Assembly: GCA_033060915.1 (NCBI GenBank)
Contig: CM065390.1
Span: 14,476,001 to 14,540,000 of the forward strand
DNA length: 64,000 nt
Direction of reading: 5' to 3'
Origin: Euryodendron excelsum
Taxonomy: Eukaryota; Streptophyta; Magnoliopsida; Ericales; Pentaphylacaceae
Both the position numbers and the translations under genes were made by a program. The notes below the pieces were generated by a model. That model worked only from the letters and a program-made list of their open reading frames with translations, was not told the origin of the DNA and did no database searches. Positions within the stretch are counted from its first letter, which is position 1, and every line of letters starts with the position of its first letter. This document shows, one piece after another, positions 23,601-37,100 of the stretch.

Positions 23601-24255
23601 TATAAGTTCTCTTCAATCAGATTCACACAAACAAAAACACCCCTAGACCTGAAATCAATCTTTACCATGAAAAATGAAATTGGAAAATTTATCCAAACAG
23701 TCAAACGGATCCAAAAGTATAAAAATAGAAAATCAAGAACGGATAGTCAAACGTACTGCCGATGAGAAGCGGAACGGCAGCGACGCGGCCAATGGTTAAT
23801 ATAGTGGGCAATGTAAGCAATTTTGCAGACTGTTGTTGATGCTGTTCTGGTGGTGGAGCTGGTTGTTGTTGTTGGCCGTAGTAGTGGTTGTACGCCGCCT
23901 GCGGCATCTCCTCCGGCGACCAGTGATCGCTTTTGTTCTCGGGACCAATGTCCGTCACTGGAGCACCAGATCCTACTCCTTCCTTGTCTTCGGAAGAATA
24001 GAAAATTTTCTGACCACGAAACCCTAACTTCCTATACGGGACCTTCCCGTGCGCCGGGAGGCTGAGGGGTGTCCCCCAGCCGGGTGCCCGCGCCACCGGT
24101 ATTCCTTCTTGGTAGCTATTCAGAGCCGCCGATGACTGGGGCCTGGCTATTACGGTGGTGAAAGTGGTGGTTGTGGGGGTGGGGGTTATTGTACGCACCC
24201 ATTTATAGGGTTTGGCGTAAACAGAGGCGACCATGGAAAGTTTGAGGCCTGGCAT
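20676..24255 (-). CDS. PGPS1: CDP-diacylglycerol-glycerol-3-phosphate 3-phosphatidyltransferase (PGP synthase), 7 exons
   Basis: Exons in order of reading: 24255-23757, 22580-22483, 22354-22304, 22150-22037, 21201-21145, 21042-20957, 20787-20676; every join is GT-AG and in frame, giving 338 residues. The enzyme joins CDP-diacylglycerol and glycerol-3-phosphate to make phosphatidylglycerophosphate, the precursor of phosphatidylglycerol (plastids) and cardiolipin (mitochondria). The CDP-alcohol phosphatidyltransferase motif is complete: D190-x2-D193-G194-x2-A197-R198-x8-G207-x3-D211-x3-D215, split between exons 2 and 3. Several hydrophobic membrane segments follow. Residues 1-140, rich in Ser, Thr, Pro and Gln, fit a plastid/mitochondrial targeting sequence; a second Met at residue 8 could serve as alternative start. 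The end WKVLLK matches the family. PGPS1 and PGPS2 of Arabidopsis cannot be told apart here. Confidence 0.95.
22757..22780 (+). repeat. 24-base poly-G tract in PGP synthase intron 1
   Basis: An unbroken run of 24 G follows a purine-rich GGGAAGAGGGGGAGGA lead; in the transcript of the minus-strand gene it is poly-C. Its length may be affected by sequencing. Confidence 0.9.
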
Positions 24256-24455
24256 GGTGAAAATTGCACGGGGCTTAGGTTAGCAAAGATGTTGCGGGAA
24301 GCTTATGTTAGCAGAGATGCGAGTGGGGTGACCATTGTATAATTTACTGAGAACGGTTTCCAGCCAAAATTTGAGAATTTTTAGACGATGCAGAAACACA
24401 TGGATGGGCTCTGTCTCTCTCTCTCTCTCCGTCACTCCTGCCTAGAGATCTTTAC
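24256..24455. other. PGP synthase 5' flank
   Basis: Directly upstream of the minus-strand gene. A (CT)n run lies at 24412-24430. No clear TATA box seen. Confidence 0.4.
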
Positions 24456-24714
24456 AGCCTGTTTGAAACTTAAGGGGAGGGGATCCATTCTCTTGTTTTT
24501 TCCACTCCTTCCTTTCATTTTCTTTTTGATTTTACGTAACGTAGAAATAAAAAGAAAGAGAAAGATAAAATTAAAAATAAATTAAATTAATTTCTTTTTT
24601 TATCTCTATTTTTTTGTTTATTTTTTTTAAATCAAATAAAAAAGAAAAACTTATTTTCCTTTTTTTTTTTCTCGAGATTTCTTTCTCCTCTCTTTTCTAA
24701 GTTCCAAACAGGCT
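24456..24714. mobile_element. 259-bp foldback element (MITE)
   Basis: Ends are inverted: AGCCTGTTTGAAACTTAA at left against AGCCTGTTTGGAACTTAG on the other strand at right, 16 of 18 positions matching. The interior is a run of A/T-rich purine and pyrimidine stretches without coding capacity. The target duplication is unclear, so the superfamily is not assigned. Confidence 0.7.
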
Positions 24715-24870
24715 ACGTGCCTCCTTGGGTGCGCTTAGCATCTCTTGTACTAGGTGCCTTTCGTTGAAAATGTTGTACGCTTGGTGCGCAAGCACGAAGC
24801 GGGATATAAAAAAAAAAAAACTCCAGGGACCCATGACGTTAACCTGTAAATTATCGTTGAATAGTTTTAG

Positions 24871-25401
24871 AGGCTGTTTGGAGGTTGGGGAGTGAAAAAG
24901 AAAGGAAGGCAAAAAAAAATAAATGAAAATTTTTTTTCTATTTAATTTTGTAAATAAAATGAAAAAAAAAAAGAAAAATAAGAGAGAGAAAGAGGGAGAG
25001 TGAATATTTTTTTCCTTCTGTTTTTATTTCCATTCTCTCTTAAGCAACATCAAATAAGAAAATGACAAAAATTACTATTAAGGTGGTAGTTAAGTTAGTT
25101 TTAGTAGATGGGCTTAGAACTTCAATCTTCTTTTAATGGTCACGTACCCATTTACAGTATTAATTGTGTAAATCAGATACTGTTGAGAAGAGACTGAATA
25201 TCACTTGTACTTTAATAGGACTGTGATGACGAATTTGTCCTTCTCAAATTAGTAATTATAATTCAAATCGAATATTTTATAACAGGTGAAAACAGTCACG
25301 CTCAATGAAAGTTGTTATGCTAGTCGCCCTTCTCATTTTTTTTTATCCTCTGACCCAGCCAAAAAAAAAATTACTTCTCTTCTACAAGTTCCAAACAAGC
25401 T
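24871..25401. mobile_element. Possible second foldback element of the AGGCTGTTTGG type
   Basis: AGGCTGTTTGGAGGTTG at the left resembles the complement of the right end, AGCTTGTTTGGAACTTG (13 of 17). It resembles the neighbour at 24456-24714 and may be a related, more diverged copy. Ends and size are uncertain. Confidence 0.3.
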
Positions 25402-27878
25402 GTCAAGCTATAAGTTCGAAGCCAGAAGCACTAAAATAAACTTTTATTTGGATGCAAGGGCAAGTGTTTGGTAAAAAAGTGATTTCAAGAGGCTTTGTTG
25501 TTTTATTGTCCTTTAAGCGGAGAAGCTTTTTTTGCGAACTTTTAAATTCTCAGCTTTTTTGATCGAAAGTAAAATTTAAAAATATGTGCTATCGTGTTTG
25601 TACTTGTATATCTTGTACCTTTTTGTTGGGTTTAACTAGTCAGAGGGATCCAGCCTTTTAGATTCTGTATCTTGCAATAAAGAGGGTCGCCATAAGCACT
25701 TTCGGCAGAACCTTTCATTCTTATACATTGAATTAAATAATCGTGGGATATTATAAACAATTTAGGGATATAAATTTACAGATTAAATTACAAAATTATC
25801 CTCGACTGAATTTGAAATCCTGATATTTAACGGATTATTATTCCTTATTTCATTATCTCATCCCTAAAACAAACATTACCTTATTATATGTTTGTTATCT
25901 GACTGTTAGTTTTTTTTTTAAGCTATATATTAGAATCTATGAGCACAACAAAAAAAAAATATTTCAATAAAGGGGAGGTTTTTGGTAAAAAAAAAGTGCT
26001 TTCGAAACTTAAGTTTCCTATTGTCCTGTAAACTAAAAGTTCAATTTTGCTTTTGATCGATGAAGGCTAGCTGCAAAAACATATAAAACTTTTTTTTGCT
26101 CCTGATTGTTTTTAAGATTTATTTTGGATAAGCTTTCTTAAACTAGTTTTTTCAATTAATTTTTAATTGATGCGAATTGGAAACTAGTTTAAGATAAAAT
26201 ATAGGGTCATTATTATTTTTTAAAGATGAAATACTTCTATGGAAATTATATATTGAGATTTTTCAGTTGCTAGCTTAAAAACATGACGTTTATTAATTTT
26301 AAGTGTATATCATAACTTTACAACCAAATTTTTCAAAAAATTATAGGGTAATTGCCTCCCCTCGAACCCTCCCTCTATTCCTGGCCACATTCTTGGCCTT
26401 GATGGAGTAAGGTATCTTAGGATCCAAAGTACCTAAATGACAATTGTTTAAAATTAAAATCTCAAATGGGTATAATCTCAATTTTGTCCCATGAACCAAG
26501 ACAGAAATAGGAGCCACAGACCTATGGTAGTATTTGGACATTTTGTCGTTTCAACAAATTAATTACTCGATGATGAGGGGTGGCATTGGCCCAGTAACTA
26601 GAAGTGCCTTCATCCACGACTTGACCCACGTCTCATATGTGATCTGTCAACCGAACCCGTCCGACACAACTCGACGATGATATGAATGGATAGCGGATGA
26701 ATTTCAACCAATTTTATTATATTCAGTTCGATACTTTATTTCTCTATCCGATCTGACCAACTCAATATTTTTATACTAAAATTTAATTTTTTTATTCAAT
26801 TTGAATTCAACCCGACCCAACTCAATCACATTATGAGTCGATTATGATTTTAAAATTTTTCAACCCAATAAGATCGGATCAATCAATAGATGACTCCCCA
26901 ATCCGATTCAACTAGTAAATACTCCTAGATTGTGAGTTCATCTCACCTCTCATCTCCTTTTACAAGGTCTTTTGTCCTTTTCTTTATCTCCCACCTGTAA
27001 ACAAAGAAAAAAAAAACAACTTAATTAATCTTCATTAAAACTGTAATGATTAGAAAAAAACTTCATGAAGAGGTTTCAAATTTAGACAAATATATTGAAA
27101 GTGATGGCCTGATATTCTTCAAAGCCAGCAATAATCAACAATTTTTTCAAAGGCTCTTCACTTCCTAATCTCTTGGGTGGTCAAATTAGCAATCATGACA
27201 ACATTTTCTAACCTTGTAAGCCCTTTTAAGAAGACCACTTATTGTTGGTGGTCCCATGTGTTTGGGGCCTTAGCTCTACTCATTTCGTATGTCCCAGAAG
27301 GTGAAAGCAATGGAAGGTGGAGAGTTAATGTGGCTTATGTTGTGAGAATTTGTTTAAATAAATGTCATAAAAGGACTTGAATTTCAATTTAATTTATAAC
27401 TCAAATTAAATTTTTATCAATTTCACTGTTCATTTGGTGTTTGTCAAAAAAAATATACTACATACTTGGGTTAATTTGAAAATTTTACTTGTCCAAATTC
27501 ATTTATGCAGGTTAATTATTCCGAAAAACTTTTGATTGGGCCTATTTGCTAAAATAATAGTAACTTCTGTAGTTAATAAATTTAACAATATTTTCAATCA
27601 AGTTTTTTTATTTTTTTCTATGGGTCTTTTTTCCATTTGAATTTTTAGTAGTTTTTAGTTTTAGTTTTCGGTAAAAAAAAAAAAATCAAAAGACTAAGGT
27701 AGAAAATCGACGTTAGTTAATAAAATTTCATAAAAAAGCTAAAAATTGAATAAAATCAGTAAAAAAGTTGATACCAAATTTTGTCATTTTAATAAAATTC
27801 TTTATTTATCTGAGCTGCTTCGAGTTGTACCATTTAGTTGGGTCCCACTTAAAAATGCAAGGCAAAAGCCATAGATGT

Positions 27879-27880
<2 letters not shown>
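25402..27880. other. AT-rich intergenic stretch upstream of the TBC gene
   Basis: No supported gene. Two similar segments, about 25455-25590 and 25978-26095, share GTTTGGTAAAAAAGTG-like, TATTGTCCTNTAA and GCTTTTGATCGA-like words and look like a diverged dispersed repeat. Around 26572-26930, words such as GGGGTGGCATTGGCCCA, CCGAACCCGTCCGAC and CAACCCGACCCAACTCAA recall the interior of hAT-type foldback elements, but I could not find both ends. Confidence 0.45.
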
Positions 27881-27917
<37 letters not shown>

Positions 27918-28090
27918 ACTCTGTGTTAAGCAATCGGCACGTTGTAACGTGACGGTAAACTCGCAACGTTGCATGTGACTTGCATCTCTCTCTCTCTTTC
28001 GATAATATTCGAGCATAGCGGCTATAGTAGTTAGTAGTTACAGTACCAACAAAGCAAAGCCATAGATGTAGCTCTCTCTCTCTCTCTCAC
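27863..28090 (+). repeat. CT microsatellites with a duplicated GCCATAGATGT lead in the TBC gene 5' region
   Basis: A (CT)n run at about 27882-27913 and another at 28072-28088 are each preceded by GGCAAAAGCCATAGATGT or AGCAAAGCCATAGATGT. A third shorter CT run is at 27985-27997. Such CT-rich leaders are common at plant promoters and 5' UTRs; the start codon follows at 28197. Confidence 0.8.
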
Positions 28091-28196
28091 TTGCACAGAC
28101 CAATTTAGTTGCAGAAAATCAAGGGAAGCTCCGAAGAGAGATCCGTCTTCCAATCTTGTCCACCGTCGATCTCAAATACCAAATCCAAGTCCGAAA

Positions 28197-31100
28197 ATGA
28201 ATTCCAAGGTAGCATCCGCTGCAGCAACGGCAGTACTGAGCCCTCATCTAATCTCTTTCGAGCACAAGAGGTATCCTAACCATCCCCTCTCCCTATCTCT
28301 CCATGCGTCTCCATGTTTCTAGGGTTTTTGTCATTTCTCTCTTCGATCCCTTTTCAAATCTTCTCTATGTGTATTGCTGTCGCTATGATGACATGTATAA
28401 ACCGATCGGTACTCTGTTGTGGCCAATTCAGCATTTTTGACTTGGGATGGTGGAGTGTTTTGACTACGTTCTTTGATTTGTTTGTTTTTCTTGATAATAT
28501 TGATTTTGCTGAAGTGCAAGATCGGACTGTTACTACGGTTTCGATGAAAAATTTTTGTCCCGCTTTTGGTTGGGTGTGGGTTGATTTTGTTTTGACTTGT
28601 TCTTGGTTTCTGGGGTTAAATTAAGGTTTTAATTAATGTATTGTTGGGGGGGGGGGGGGGGGGGGGGGGGGGCGGCTGAAGGGAAGGGAGGGGAGATCAA
28701 TTTTGCTTTAGAGTGTGAAATGTGGTGTGGAGTTTAGTAATTAGAGTATGCAGCACTGAGACAATGCTGAGTGCGATGGACGGTAGGATTGAGGGTCTGT
28801 GTAGAATATGTTGTTGGCCAATCCGAGTTGGCGATCTTTGGTGGCCGATGGCAGGTAAATTGAGTCTTATTTTGTGTTCGGCAGTGTATATCTCTTCTTG
28901 TATATATTAAGGCTGCATCTGGATTATGGACTAGAAATGTTAGATTTGGCATCAATCGTTCACGGAATATAGACTTTAATTCAACGAAGTATTTTAGATT
29001 TAGATTTCAAGAATGGATTTGAGAGCTTTTGATTGATGGATTTAAAATAACTTAGTGAATATAGTTATTTGTAATCCTTCCGGGAATGATTATACTTGTA
29101 CATGGATGTTAGCAAAATACATCTCTTCTATCACTATTTAATCCTGCACTTTGAAAATATTAATGTACTGCCAACAGGTAACCTTCCTACAACTTTATAA
29201 AGGTTTAACCTCAAATCTCTTCATTTCAAATCCACTCATCCAAATGGATCCTGTGGGTTTATGTTAACAACTAGACTTAATATTAAGGGTTAAAGTATGT
29301 ATGTAGTATGGGTTCAGTTTTTCTTTCGGGTGTGAAATGTGGTTTGAGGTTTAGTAATTTGGGTATGCGCTGATACGATGCTGAGTGTGATGATCAGTAG
29401 AATTAAGGTCTGTTTGGAGTATGTTGTTGTCCAATCCAAGTCAGTGACCTTTGGAGGCTGATGGCAGGTAGAGTGAGTAGCATTGTGCATTGAGCACGCT
29501 GTATAATTTGTTTAGCATATTAAGATTTTGTAATACTGAATTGACATAATCCTGAGTTTTGTTGATTTGTTATGTGATTGAGAACTTGCTGGTGGATTTA
29601 CCATGGAGTGATCTGAATGAAAATGGGTATTGAATGTAGTAACTTAATAGAAATTGGTGTGTGCAGGGATGCTTATGGGTTTGCTGTGAGACCTCAGCAT
29701 GTACAAAGATACCACGAATATGCTAATATATACAAGGTTTTTTGTTTTCTTCCTTTTTCTTATTTCCAACACAAACACTCTGTTTGGTTGCTGAGAAAAT
29801 CTGAAGAGAGAAAAAAAAAAGAAAGTAAAAGAGTTTTCTCTATTATATTATATGTTGTTTTTTGCTTCTTGAATATGAAAAACTCGAACAAGGCCAGTAG
29901 GTCTATTAAGCAGAGTGCACTCAGAATTTTTTTTTTTATCCCCTCGCCCCCCTCCTCCGTTATGCTTTTTCAGCAGCTAAATGGAGTTTTAGTAAAAAAA
30001 TTATTCCAAAGATAATAAAATATGGCTTGTACTGTGTGATATACTTTTAGGAGGAAGAAGAGGAAAGATCAGATAGGTGGAATAACTTTCTGGAGCGACA
30101 AGCAGAGTCTGTACAATTGCCTGTAAACGAGTTATCTTTAGAGGAAGATAAAAAGGCATTACATGTGGAAGCCACTGAGCAGGAAGAAAACATTTTTTCA
30201 GAGAAAGGCACAGAAGGAGACTATTTAAGTGACAAGAAGCCAGGTTCCGATGCTTCAACTGAAGATGTCAAAAAGGAGGGTGTGCCAGTGGCAACTGAGA
30301 CAAAAACTCATAGGGTCCAAATATGGACTGAGATTAGACCATCCCTTCGTGCCATTGAGGATATGATGAGTATTCGAGTGAAGAATAAGAGCAATTTATC
30401 AAAAAATGAGCATGATAGTGGAATTGGAAACCCTCTTCCTCCTGTTGAAGAGGTTAAATCTGCAAAAGGAGCATTAGAAGAGGACTCTGAAGAGGAGTTT
30501 TATGATGTGGAGAGATCAGATCCAACTCAAGATGTCCCTTCTGGTGACAGTGTGAGTGCCCCTGCGTCTAGTACTGCTGCTGATGTGGCCCCTCCTGAAT
30601 CTTTATTGCCATCGAAAGAAGAGTTGGAGTGTCTTGTTCATGGGGGAGTGCCTATGGCTCTGAGGGGAGAGGTACAATTCATTGTTGGGTTCTTTGATTT
30701 TCATTTAACTCATTTCTCAATGCATAAGCTTCATATATGATTTACACTCTCAATTACAGCTTTGGCAAGCCTTTGTGGGTGTGCGGGCTCGTCGGGTGGA
30801 GACGTATTATCAAGATTTGCTAGGTGCAGAAACTAATCCTAGTGACAGTGTGGAACGATTAAGATTGCAATCGAACAACATTATTAAGGGGTCAAATACA
30901 GACTCTGTATGTGTACCTGAAAAATGGAAAGGGCAGATTGAGAAGGTAACTACATATGAGCTTTGAACTACATTAATTTTGTCAGTTGTTAGCTTTATTT
31001 TTATTGCCTTTCCAATCCAAGTTTCCCAACTTATTTTTATTATTTCTTACGTGCAGGACTTGCCTCGAACTTTCCCAGGTCATCCTGCTCTGGATGAGGA

Positions 31101-34100
31101 TGGTAGAAATGCTTTGAGGCGTTTGCTAACAGCATATGCTCGACATAACCCCTCTGTTGGGTACTGTCAGGTATCTGGGTTTTGAAGAATTTATGTGCTC
31201 AGTCTTCTAAAAGTTGACATTTAATGTATGAGGTGAACTATATGGGCCAAGAGGTGGAATTAGCTGCAATCAATTCTACGAATTTTATGTCACTTCAATT
31301 CTCTGTAGTTAGTGTATCTTCAGGTGTACAATTTATACCATTCAACTCTACATAGTGCTATATCGAGCAGTTCTGCTATACAAAGTGACCAAGACTAATG
31401 TGGCATTCAGAATCCTGACTTTGTTGTAAGCTTGCCTTTTGGGTTAAACTTCAATCATTTCAGAGGAACCATTGTACTGGCAAAATCTCTATATGTTGAA
31501 GTCATATTCACTAGTAACATCTGACACTGCCAATTATAAGTCTAACCAAAATTTATGGTTTACTAACTTTTGTGTCTTTTGATTCCATCAAATTTCTTAC
31601 TAGTGACAGCTAAGCTCTAGATTTTTTTTTTTTTTTCGCACTGAAAATATTCTGGCACTGACCGAGTCAATGCTAAATTTTATCTTATTAGCTATAGAAT
31701 TGTGACTTTATATGCTAGAAATGGTTTTCAGGTAAAGCTTTCCATGGTGTTGTAAGCATATACACAACTTTTCTAATTGAGCATCAAATCTGTGTGTTAC
31801 ATTATTAATGCCAGCACAGAACTTTAAATGGACTGCTTCACAACCACTGAAGTTGGAATTTTGTTTATCATTTGCAATACATTGAGGGTTAGAATCTAAT
31901 TTAGTTTTTGTGTGAAGGGTAGAGGGATGATTGGCCAAACCTGGTAGAGGAAGACCCTTTGGTAAGTTATAGTAGGCGCTGTCTAGGCGGAGGACCACCG
32001 GAGGTGGAGGAGAGAGAGTTGAGGTGGTCCTAGGAGGAGAGAGAGAGTGGCAGTATCCTAAGGGAGTTAGAGAGGCTTGTGGAGAGATTCTTGATCGTTC
32101 AAGTAGTGTTCTTGTATTAATGTTGTGTCTATTTGTTGAGGGAAGGCTTGCCCTTTATATTGGCAAGGGAGGCCGTCGGTGATTGGCTCCTCGACCTGCA
32201 ACTTGCAAGTGTTCAGGCCTGATAGTTGGTCTCCCGAAAGTCGATATTCAAATGTTAACTCTATGCTGAGATCCCCTCAGAGGTGGCAGGGATTCGACTA
32301 GATGTTAGCGATCAGCTTTCATTAAATGCATTTGTCGTCTTGCTCTGATGGTATGATTTGATGGAGATCTCTCTCTTTCTAAGACTGGTTGAGGGGCCGA
32401 GGCTCCTCGACTTTTAACTCTAACCTCCAATCCACTTGTCTCCTGATGGTTCCACGTGAGGGTGACCCCGAAGGGGTCCCTAGGTCCTGCTACCAACCTA
32501 AGTTATGAGGATGCTCTTATAGAGAATTATGGCTAAGTGTAGAGGAATGATCCAAAGGAGAGGTTGCTTGGCGGATAGATTCTATGGCCGTGCTAGGAGG
32601 TGCCGAGCGTGAGTTAATAGCAAGGTGCCCTCGGGAGGGGACTCTCTTGGTCCTATTGAGGGAAGTGCTTCAGGCCAAGTATGGAGAGGTGGCCCAAAGG
32701 AGAGGGCACTTGATGGAGAGGTTCTGAGGCTGTGTTAGGAGGTGCCTAGCGTGAGGGGCCCTACCTCAAAGGAGGCGGTATTCGTGCTATCCTCGATAGG
32801 TGAAGTTACCTTAGTCCACGCGTCACCTTGACAGGCAGCCACGCGGGACCAAGTGTATGGAGAGGGAGGCAGTGAGCACCTAAGTGTTCTGGTACGTTGG
32901 AGAGTTGGACACATGTACCTATAGTTTTCAAAGCACAACGGTAAAATTTGCTCCGAGAATTTGGTTGGCTTGTTAATATGTGAGTTTCATATGCAATGGT
33001 ATTGTGACAGTTGAGTGTCAGATTTTGATTGGCCTTGTTATAACCATGGGGAGTGAGAGAGGGATGACAGTTGAGAAAGTCACTCAATCCTCTCTCATAT
33101 CCTTATAAGTTATAAAGTGATTGACTCCTGGCCTAATGGGTGGTAAAGATAATAGTTTTATGGGTTGGTGCCAGTTCTTAGGATTTTTATTAAGAAATTA
33201 TGGGACACTTATTTAGAAGATACTGTATGTAAAATTGCAGAATGAACTTATCTCTCTCTCTGTCTCTCTTCCTTCTTGTGTCGCCTGACAGACCAAAACA
33301 AAAAGAAAACAAAAATACAAAGGAAAACAAGGCATAAAAGGCTATACGACAACATAATTAAGCTACCCTTGCTGGGGATGATAGAGGAACAATCTTCAGT
33401 GAGTGCATTCTAAATGGAAATTGGAAGCTCATGCTCTTGAAGCTGTCCTGAAAATGCCTTTATGCCAACCGAGCCCATTCATGGACAGCACCATTTTTTA
33501 TCTGGGAGTCCACTCAACAATACAAAGAGACACCATAGAGAGTATACTTACAATAACCACAATGACAGTGAATTTGCCAAATAGGAGGAGATTGTTTGAG
33601 GCCAATAAAATTAATTACCTCCCATCCTTGTTCCATCACCCATTAACAGCTAGTTTTTCTGCTTGTCCTTTGGTCAAATCTACTTGAATTGTTTTGCTCA
33701 AGCCCCATTATTTAGCCTTCTGAATTTCTAGCTATATATGAAGCATTACAAAATTTTGTGCTGCATGCTGCATCGCAATTAATTTAGCAGCAAATTGAAC
33801 AGTAAAGTGAAAATTATTATTTCCATTAGCCAGGAGTTCTATCTGCTTCTATGTGCAAGAACTTTTATTTTTGCTGGCATTTTTTCTTCTTAGTCTGCAG
33901 TATGTGCAAAATTTCTATTTTTACTGTGGTTTTCCCAATAATTGAAATTAGTTGTCTTTCTGCGGTACTGATATTCTAGCTTTGTCTGTTTTGTTGCATT
34001 CAAACTGTGCAGGCCATGAATTTCTTTGCAGGCTTACTACTGCTTTTGATGTCAGAGGAAAATGCCTTTTGGTGTGTTTAAGAACTTATTCAAAATTTTT

Positions 34101-37100
34101 CCTTCCAGAATTGAATGGATTTTAGCTTATACTCTAGATTTCATAAGTCAGTAGCATGACTTACTTTTTTTACTTTTTCCATTTATTTCATGGAAGAATA
34201 CATGGTACAATGTCATCGGCCTCTGCTGCTTCTTTAGCCTTTAATTTTCATTATAACAAAATATGAGGCTATATGGCTACTTAAATTTTGGTATAATATA
34301 CAGGACTTTAACGGGCATTCTTGATGACTACTTTGATGGATATTATTCAGAGGAAATGATAGAATCTCAGGTGTGCTTTTTTTCTTCCTTGGTTTTTGCT
34401 AGTCATTTGTTTTGTCATGTTCATTTTTCTTTTCTTTTCTTTTTTATTACACATTTCCTCTCTTTAAATTGGATGTGTGAGCACAGTTGAGTAAGGCATA
34501 TAAATGGGTAATAGCAGGTGGGTGGAGCACAACGATTGAGATTTACCTTTTTTTTTTCTTTTGCTCTGTCAGGTTGACCAACTTGTTTTTGAGGAGTTGG
34601 TGCGCGAGAGATTTCCCAAATTGGGTTTGTTTCTTCTTCTTATTTGTTCTTATTACAACTTTTTTCTTTAAATAAAACATTGTATCTGGTTTCTTATTTA
34701 TCCTAATCCGGCCGTTGCAGTCAATCATCTGGATTACCTTGGAGTGCAGGTGGCATGGGTTACTGGACCCTGGTTTCTCTCGATTTTCATGAATATGCTT
34801 CCATGGGAAAGTGGTGAGGCTGTATGTTTCATCATGCATAGTTCAAATCTGATTCTTGTTTGACAATGCAGATAAAATTTTATCTGCGTAGTTTTCCAAT
34901 AATTTGCCCATCTGGATCATCTTTGTGTACTTATTCTCCTGATTGGCATTTATTGTTTCTTAGTCATAAGTTGGCCTGCAATCTGATGGGTTTCTCTTGA
35001 CTTCAGTTCTTAGACTCTGGGATGTGCTTCTTTTTGAAGGAAATCGTGTGATGCTATTCAGAACAGCACTTGCCTTGATGGAATTATATGGTACTGGGTA
35101 AAAGTTTCTAAATTTAATAATTTTCATTTATTTAAAAAGGGTATGTCCATGTGAATTTATTACTACGAATGCTATGTTATGGAGTGAAACTTAATTTTGT
35201 TCAGTTTCATGTAGGACCTGCATTGGTGACAACCAAGGATGCTGGCGACGCAGTTACTTTGCTGCAGTCATTGGCTGGCTCAACATTTGATAGTAGTCAA
35301 CTTGTCTTGACAGCTTGCATGGGTTACCAAAATGTAAATGAAGTTAGATTACAAGGATTGAGAAATAAACATCGACCAGCTGTAAGAGCTGCAGTGGAGG
35401 AAAGATTGAAAGGACTTCGAGCTTGGAGGGATTCCAAGGGCCTGGCATCTAAGCTATATAGTTTCAAGCATGATCCTGGATCAATGATGATAGAAACTAA
35501 TATATCAGATCAGACACAGACAAATGGTGATATATCTCATGCAGAGTCTGGGTCTGCAAATGTGGATAAATTCCTTATGAGCCTGACTGGGGATGTGGAG
35601 ATAGATTCTGTCCCAGATCTTCATGAACAGGTAGCTTAATATAATGTTCTCTCCAAAGTTTAAAGTGTATTTTTTTGGCTTTTCCTTCCAGAAAGTTTTG
35701 AAGTTAACCATTAACACCCTTTTCAGATGACTGCAATTCTGCTTAGTTACTGCTGTAATGTAAAAATCTATAGTTATTTCGTGTGTGCTCTCAAATGCTT
35801 ACAGTATTCACAATTGTCATCTGCACAATGATGTAGGGGAGAGTAGGTTGGACATAAAGCTTCAGCTTGTGAGAGACAAAACGGATAGGGTTGCTTGATT
35901 GTCATTCTACAATTGCCAGAATTGGGTTAAATTAACACTACAGTGCTTTTCAAATTTTCAATTGAGAAGTTTAACTCATGCTCAGCTTGGGTGGTCAGTA
36001 ATAGTATTAATATAGACAGTCTGGAAGGTCTTTGTAGATGCAACTGATTTGCCTCAATTTGGTCTATTGTGAAGAGAACTACGCCTCCAATAACCTAAAT
36101 TTTTACTTGACTTATTGGGTATGACACCAATATTTATGGGTTAAAATTGATTCTTGTGTTAAAGACAAATGCTCTCTAGAATAAGGGAAAGGACATAGGA
36201 TATCATACTCTGCAAACTTCTCTTGTAGTTTAGATTTTTTCCATGTAACTATAATCTTTTGTCATATTATAGGTATAACTGCAGTTAATCTAATGGTTTA
36301 AACTTGCAATCACTACAGTATCTTACTCTATTGTTTTCACGTACAAACTGTGTCCAGGTGGTGTGGTTGAAGGTTGAATTGTGCAAGTTGCTAGAGGAAA
36401 ATCGATCTGCAGTTCTCAGGTTATTATATTGAATAATGGTGTGCTGTTATCTAACTCTTTAATCTAAAATTATACTACACAATAGTGCTTCTTTATTTTT
36501 TGTTGGACATGGACATTTGTCTCTCCATACTCCTTTACTTGACCTATATATAGATTATCATCTCCATGTTGCTTGCAAGACTTGATGTAGAAAACAATTG
36601 GGAAATAGGTTGGGTTGAATTTAGGATATTGTTGTATGATGGTCTTTGTCTGTTGGAAGAGGAGAAAGAAGATTTGGCTTTTAATCCACCTATGCCTTGT
36701 CTAGATATATTGGAGAGAACGGAATTGAAGATCTTTCACTGGGTCAAGAAATCCTTTTTTAGGTTGAAAAGTACACCTTTGAGTTTTGAGTTTTTTTTTT
36801 TTTTTTTTGGTATAGGTGGCTTTCGTGTTCTTTGTCTTCTTTTTCTTTCTACCCCGGTGCTGTCCTTTTTTTTTTATGCCTTTCTTGAATATATTTTACT
36901 TTAAAAAAAAAAAAAACAGAGCAGCATTTCGAGCTTGAAGTGTGCTATAGGTCCTCTTGTAACCTCAGGTTGTATGTGGCCATTTTAGAGTATTAGTAAT
37001 ATTAATAACAATAATAGTGTATTATTAATAACGGTGATGGTGTCTTTTTTTGATAGATAATAATGTGCTTAAAATTTTTTTCCTGTAGAGGACCTTTTTT

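Noticed and set aside
28313..28624. 103-codon hydrophobic frame in TBC intron 1
   Set aside because: Exon 1 ends with a good donor at 28271 and exon 2 restores the conserved frame; this is intron.
29617..30015. 132-codon frame overlapping TBC exon 2
   Set aside because: Only 29667-29736 is exon; the rest is intron with poly-A/T runs.
31900..33130. A protein gene in the GC-rich island
   Set aside because: Frames are short, lack motifs and face different ways.
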